Part shown: one piece after another, positions 60,581-64,000 of the stretch
Layout: the number at the start of each line of letters is the position of its first letter
How positions within the stretch are numbered: position 1 is the stretch's first letter
DNA from: Chersky-840 sp963810195
GTDB taxonomy: Bacteria > Actinomycetota > Acidimicrobiia > Acidimicrobiales > UBA8190
Assembly: GCA_963810195.1 (NCBI GenBank)
Contig: CAWEMO010000001.1
Location: forward strand, 868,001-932,000
Direction of reading: 5' to 3'
DNA length: 64,000 bases
Notes under the pieces: model-generated
What the model saw: only the letters and a program-made list of their open reading frames with translations
Databases searched by the model: none
What the model was told of the DNA's origin: nothing
Position numbers and translations under genes: made by a program

Positions 60581-61564
60581 TCATCCTCCGCCGACACCCC
60601 GCTCCTCCGACGTCGCGCCGTCGCCGGGGACGGCCCACGGCGGCGGCCTCCAGTCGAGCTTGCGGTCCGGCCCCACCGTGGCCAGCTCGGCCTCGACGGA
60701 GTCGGGCTCGGGCCCGAGCACGGGGGACACGAACGCGGCGCTCGGGCCCGAAGCGGCTTCGAGGGCGTCGTAGAGGGCGAGGGCGCCTGGAGGCACCTCC
60801 GCCCCTTCGGCGATCTGGCTCCGGGTGTGGGCGCTGTGGCGCAGACCGGGGTCCACGAAACCGGTGGACAGCGCGCTGTCGGCGCTGCCCCGCAACCTCG
60901 TCCCCACCCCCGCCAGGAACTCCCCGGTGGCGGCCGACCAGCCGGCGGGGTCGGCGACGAGGTCGTCGTAGCGGGTGACGAGCACGGGTAGTCCGGCGGC
61001 ATGGGCGAGGAGGAGCCGGTTGTAGCGCTCCCACAGCGCGACCCCGAACGACACCGGCACCCCGTGGCGCCGGCCGAGGGACACGGCCACGTCGAGCGGG
61101 TTGCGGAACACGACCACCGCAGCCAGGTGGGGGCCGAGCGCGGCGCGCCAGAAGGGCACCAGCACCGAGGTGCGGGGGTCCTTCCACACCCACGGCACAC
61201 CGCGGTGCACGCGCCGGAAGGCGCGGCGGGCCTGTGCGGGCCGCGTCGTCACGGAGCCGGCCACCGCCGCATAGGCGTCGCCGGGCAGCGGCGGGTAGCT
61301 CTCGCCGGCCGGCGGCGGGTACCACCACGTCCGGCCCATCTGGCGCAGCAGGTTGTCGTTGAGGTGCATGAGCGAGCGGCTCTCCCAGTGCCCGCTCGGA
61401 TTCCAAGGCCCGCGCACCATGTCCTCGGGAACGCACAGCGCCGGGCCCATGGCGTTGACCAGCCGGGTGGCGGCCGAGGTGCCGCTGCGGTGCATGCCGA
61501 GGACGAGGACCCCCCGGGGCCCGCGACCCGTCCACGGGGCCCGGAGCCGGGGCGACCCGGTCAT
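60581..61564 (-). CDS. Sulfotransferase family protein
   Basis: A 327-residue protein of the GMHRSGTSA group. VLVLGMHRSGTSAATRLVNA near residue 22 is the PAPS loop. VPWVWKDPRTSVLVPFWRAA and AVVVFRNPLDVAVSLGRRHG are the later conserved segments. It is clearly related to its neighbour at 61561: both have SGHWES right after the loop, followed by WYPPP or FPPWL, so they are tandem duplicates that diverged. ATG 61564 overlaps the upstream stop by 4 bp. A Pro/Gly tail ends the protein. Confidence 0.85.
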   Translation of the reverse strand: MTGSPRLRAPWTGRGPRGVLVLGMHRSGTSAATRLVNAMGPALCVPEDMVRGPWNPSGHWESRSLMHLNDNLLRQMGRTWWYPPPAGESYPPLPGDAYAAVAGSVTTRPAQARRAFRRVHRGVPWVWKDPRTSVLVPFWRAALGPHLAAVVVFRNPLDVAVSLGRRHGVPVSFGVALWERYNRLLLAHAAGLPVLVTRYDDLVADPAGWSAATGEFLAGVGTRLRGSADSALSTGFVDPGLRHSAHTRSQIAEGAEVPPGALALYDALEAASGPSAAFVSPVLGPEPDSVEAELATVGPDRKLDWRPPPWAVPGDGATSEERGVGGG

Positions 61565-62433
61565 CGGCCCTCCTGGGCCGGGGCATCGCGCACAGGGGTG
61601 AGCGGATGGCCGTGCCGGGCGCGCCAGGCCCACGGAACCCGGTACGCGAACAGTGTGGGGCGGACCCAACGTGGCTCGGACCAGACAGGCGGCCGGAACG
61701 CCTCGCTCGAGGGCGGAATCCTGCGTAGCACCTCCACCGTGGACGCCGTGAGGCTGCGCACGAGGGGTGTGGGCTCCTCGTCGTGCACCAGCTGGCCCTG
61801 CACCGAGGCCGCCGCCGCCGCCACGTCGCCGGCCAGGTCGACGCCCAGGGCCGCCAGGTCCGCCACCACGCGGGCGATGGTGCCCCTGGGCGAGGCCACC
61901 AGATCGGCGAAGTCCACGCACACCAGCGGAAGCCCCCCCGAGGCCCCCACCGCGGCGCGCACGTAGTGGTGCCACAGACCGGTGCCGTACACGGTGGGGA
62001 TCCCGTCGCGGCGCTTCACCGACGACACCACCGCCCCCGGTGCCCGCAGCACCAGCACCACGTAGACCGACGGCCCCAGGACGCGGCGCCACAGCGGGAA
62101 GGTCAGGCACGTGCGGGGGTCCTTCCACACCCAGAGGTCCGTGCCGAACACGCCGGCGAAGGTGTCGGCCATGTCCGGCATCAGGCTCTCGGCGCGTGCC
62201 GAGTGTTCCCATCCCGGGCCGAGCCAGGGCGGGAAGTCCCACGACCGGCCGAAGGCGGCCAGGATCCGGTCGTTGCAGGCCACGAGGGTCTTGCTCTCCC
62301 AGTGGCCCGACGGGTTGTCGTACTCGCTGAGGATGTCGTCCTCGGGCCCGACGTCGGCCCCGAGAAGGTTCAAGATGCGCGTCACGGCGGAGGTGCCGCT
62401 GCGGTGCATGCCGAGCACGACGATCCCGGCCAC
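61561..62433 (-). CDS. Sulfotransferase family protein
   Basis: A 290-residue protein. IVVLGMHRSGTSAVTRILNL starts almost at the N-terminus, DNPSGHWESKTLVACNDRIL follows, then LWVWKDPRTCLTFPLWRRVL and LVLRAPGAVVSSVKRRDG. GTG 62433 with GAGG about 7 nt before it fits the family start, although the frame stays open far upstream. It pairs with the tandem neighbour at 60581. It follows the two-domain glycosyltransferase region by 38 bp, and may sulfate the sugar those enzymes add (inference). Confidence 0.85.
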   Translation of the reverse strand: MAGIVVLGMHRSGTSAVTRILNLLGADVGPEDDILSEYDNPSGHWESKTLVACNDRILAAFGRSWDFPPWLGPGWEHSARAESLMPDMADTFAGVFGTDLWVWKDPRTCLTFPLWRRVLGPSVYVVLVLRAPGAVVSSVKRRDGIPTVYGTGLWHHYVRAAVGASGGLPLVCVDFADLVASPRGTIARVVADLAALGVDLAGDVAAAAASVQGQLVHDEEPTPLVRSLTASTVEVLRRIPPSSEAFRPPVWSEPRWVRPTLFAYRVPWAWRARHGHPLTPVRDAPAQEGR

Positions 62434-62471
62434 TACCGGACCTCGCCCGACACGATGCAGTCCCCCACCGA

Positions 62472-63455
62472 TCAGCGGGCGTCGCGGCCGGGGGACGCCT
62501 GCTCGCGCATGGGCTCGACGGCATAGCGGATCCCGAGGCGCCCGCGGGCCCCGTCGGCAAGACCGCGGGCGATGGTGGCCAGGCAGACCAGGCGCCGGCC
62601 GCGCTCGCGCAGCACCGCCCGGCCGACCAGCTTGGTGACGTTGCGCGGGTACCAGCCGACGCGGTGCATGACGTGCAGGTGGAGATACAGCATGTTGCGC
62701 GCCTCGTAGTAGTACTTCCACAGAGGCAGCTGCCGGCCGTGGCGTACGGCGTCGTGCTGGACGACGGCACCGTCGACGATCCGCCGCTCGAAGCCGGCGT
62801 GCGGGATCCGCCAGTGGCAGTACTCGTTGTCCTCCGCCCACCAGAACAACTCCGCCATGGGCACGCCTACCTGCTCGACGATGTGGCGCGAGACGACGAA
62901 GCCGCACCAGGACCCCCACTCCCCCACGGTGCCGTCGGGTTGTACCGAACGGGGGAAGCAGAACGCCGCCTTGGGGTCCTTGCGGGCCTCGGTCAGCAGC
63001 ACCTCCAGGCACTCGGGGTCGGCGACGATGTCGTCGTCGAGGACCCAGGCGTGGTCGAAGGCGCTGCCGGCGAATTCCTCGAAGGCCAGTGCCCAGCCGC
63101 CCGCCGGCCCCAGGTTGGCCCGGGAGCGGACCACCGACACCGGAGGCCGTCCCGGCGCCGCCCCCGGCGGGCGCACCGGGGGCTCGCTGGCGTTGTCGAC
63201 CACGATGACCGCGGCGGGGGCCACGCTCTGTCCCGCGATGGCGTCGAGGCAGCGTTGAAGCGCCCGGGGTGCGTTGTGCGACAGCACGAGCGCGACCGTG
63301 GCGCCCCCGAGCTCCTGTGCGGTGGGCATCGGTTCGCCGGCCCGGTCCGCAGCCCCGTCCACTCCGCGCTCCGCGTCGCTGTCGGCGTCCCCGGGCGCGG
63401 GCTCGTCGGCGAGGTCGTTGTCGGCGCTGGCCGGAGAGAGCGAGCGCTCCCCCAC
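62472..63455 (-). CDS. Glycosyltransferase family 2 protein; possibly the second half of a frameshifted two-domain enzyme
   Basis: A 327-residue stretch from GTG 63455. An Asp/Ala/Glu-rich linker of about 45 residues precedes a GT2 domain: ATVALVLSHNAPRALQRCLD, VIVVDNASEPPVRPPG, RANLGPAGGWALAFEEF, the DxD in HAWVLDDDIVADPECLEVL and LFWWAEDNEYCHWRIPHAGF as acceptor motif. C-terminal helices include YYYEARNMLYLHLHVMHRVGW, split here as YYYEARNMLYLHL. The upstream GT2 frame has no stop and runs on through this gene in another frame. Removing one G from the G5 run at 63449-63453 joins both into one protein, so the separate start is uncertain. Confidence 0.75.
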   Translation of the reverse strand: MGERSLSPASADNDLADEPAPGDADSDAERGVDGAADRAGEPMPTAQELGGATVALVLSHNAPRALQRCLDAIAGQSVAPAAVIVVDNASEPPVRPPGAAPGRPPVSVVRSRANLGPAGGWALAFEEFAGSAFDHAWVLDDDIVADPECLEVLLTEARKDPKAAFCFPRSVQPDGTVGEWGSWCGFVVSRHIVEQVGVPMAELFWWAEDNEYCHWRIPHAGFERRIVDGAVVQHDAVRHGRQLPLWKYYYEARNMLYLHLHVMHRVGWYPRNVTKLVGRAVLRERGRRLVCLATIARGLADGARGRLGIRYAVEPMREQASPGRDAR

Positions 63456-64000
63456 CTCGCGGCAGGTACCTGGGCTCGATGCCCAGGCGCCCCCTGGCCC
63501 CGTCCACCAGGCCACGCACAATGGCCATCCGCTCGGACGCGCCCGGCGCGATCTGGAAGCGCCGCGCCGAGTACAGCAGGTGCCACGCCAACCAACTCGG
63601 ACGGCCGTGGCGCCTCGCCAGGGCGAAGAAGTTCCGGGCCAGGTAGTACGCCCGCCAGGGCTCGTCGGCGTCGACGGGGCGGTGGTCCCGCAACGCGGCG
63701 TCGCGTCCCGCCAGCGTCTGGCGATGCGCCACTTGGCGGGCGCATCGCACGTCGACGAGCACGGAGAAGCCGGCCTCGCGCACACGGCAGTAGAAGTCGA
63801 AGTCCTCGAAGCCGAAGAACAGCTCGGGGTCGGGGAGCACGCCTGCCTCGAACACGGCTCGGCTGACGAGGGAGGCCCCCCACGTGGTGACCTCCACGCG
63901 GGCCAGATCCCCGGGCAGGCCCCGGCGGGGGACGACGTTCAGCGTGTGGCCCGAGCGGGCCACGAAGTCCCGACCGAAGGGCACCACCGCGCCCACCGGG
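63454..64000 (-). CDS. Glycosyltransferase family 2 protein, C-terminal part (5' end beyond window; frame runs on)
   Basis: The right edge cuts this gene. The visible 182 residues show the second half of a GT2 enzyme: TTWGASLVSRAVFEAGVLPD, the acceptor motif ELFFGFEDFDFYCRVREAGF, and a helical end with EPWRAYYLARNFFALARRHG and VDGARGRLGIEPRYLPR. The VDGARGRLGI segment is also in the neighbour (ADGARGRLGI), so the two domains are duplicates. No stop follows; codon bias changes to the neighbour's frame at 63449-63453. Either a one-base error at a C5 run or a true lesion explains this. The start lies outside the window. Confidence 0.72.

Noticed and set aside
61561..63996. A single 811-codon protein joining a GT2 fragment and a sulfotransferase
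   Set aside because: The middle 330 codons are out of frame with the second GT2 domain and are Arg/Gly-rich nonsense; better explained by a frameshift at 63449-63453 and a separate sulfotransferase start.

Overview
This is a GC-rich (about 70% by eye) window with densely packed genes, GTG and TTG starts, 4-nt ATGA/GTGA gene overlaps and many -10 boxes placed directly before the start codon. Together with an AftD-like arabinofuranosyltransferase, this points to an actinobacterium. Acidimicrobiia or a relative is my best guess, but it is inference because no rRNA or other marker gene is present. I see no tRNA, rRNA, CRISPR array, transposase, phage gene or replication origin.

Layout. 1-7316 is general metabolism: a secreted dimethylformamidase-like protein cut by the left edge, a DHA2 drug exporter, a flavodoxin-like protein, and a minus-strand operon of MFS transporter, nitroreductase, unknown protein and Gfo/Idh/MocA oxidoreductase. 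7543-18295 starts the envelope part: AftD-like GT-C enzyme, OafA-like acyltransferase, a GT39-like transferase, a methyltransferase and a membrane-embedded spermidine-synthase-like protein. 18388-21248 holds small housekeeping or signalling genes: histidine phosphatase, small unknown, Lon-N domain protein and PAS-GGDEF diguanylate cyclase. From 21237 to the right edge nearly every gene looks like cell-surface glycan assembly: six further large multi-pass membrane proteins (four of them close YfhO-type paralogues), about ten soluble or membrane-tethered glycosyltransferases, five sulfotransferases, a UDP-sulfoquinovose synthase, three methyltransferases plus a methyltransferase-glycosyltransferase fusion, a GNAT/WecA-like/DegT sugar operon, a 2OG-Fe(II) oxygenase, a Thr-Gly-repeat lipoprotein and a surface protein ending in an LAFTG sortase-like motif.

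How the genes may work together (inference). The WecA-like enzyme would start a glycan on a polyprenyl carrier. The DegT aminotransferase and GNAT enzyme would make an N-acylated amino sugar. The ALG5-like and GtrB-like transferases would make polyprenyl-phosphate sugars used by the GT-C/YfhO proteins outside the membrane. The sulfotransferases, UDP-sulfoquinovose synthase, methyltransferases and acyltransferase would decorate the product. The most striking theme is sulfur: a sulfated and/or sulfonated surface polymer in an actinobacterium.

Two genes carry apparent single-base frameshifts at 5-base G/C homopolymers (27428-27432 and 63449-63453), either assembly errors or real lesions. No gene-free stretch exceeds 300 bases. 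The longest are 27684-27957, 20096-20369, 33591-33843, 7317-7542, 41211-41408 and 24334-24528; their contents are given as separate entries where anything is visible.
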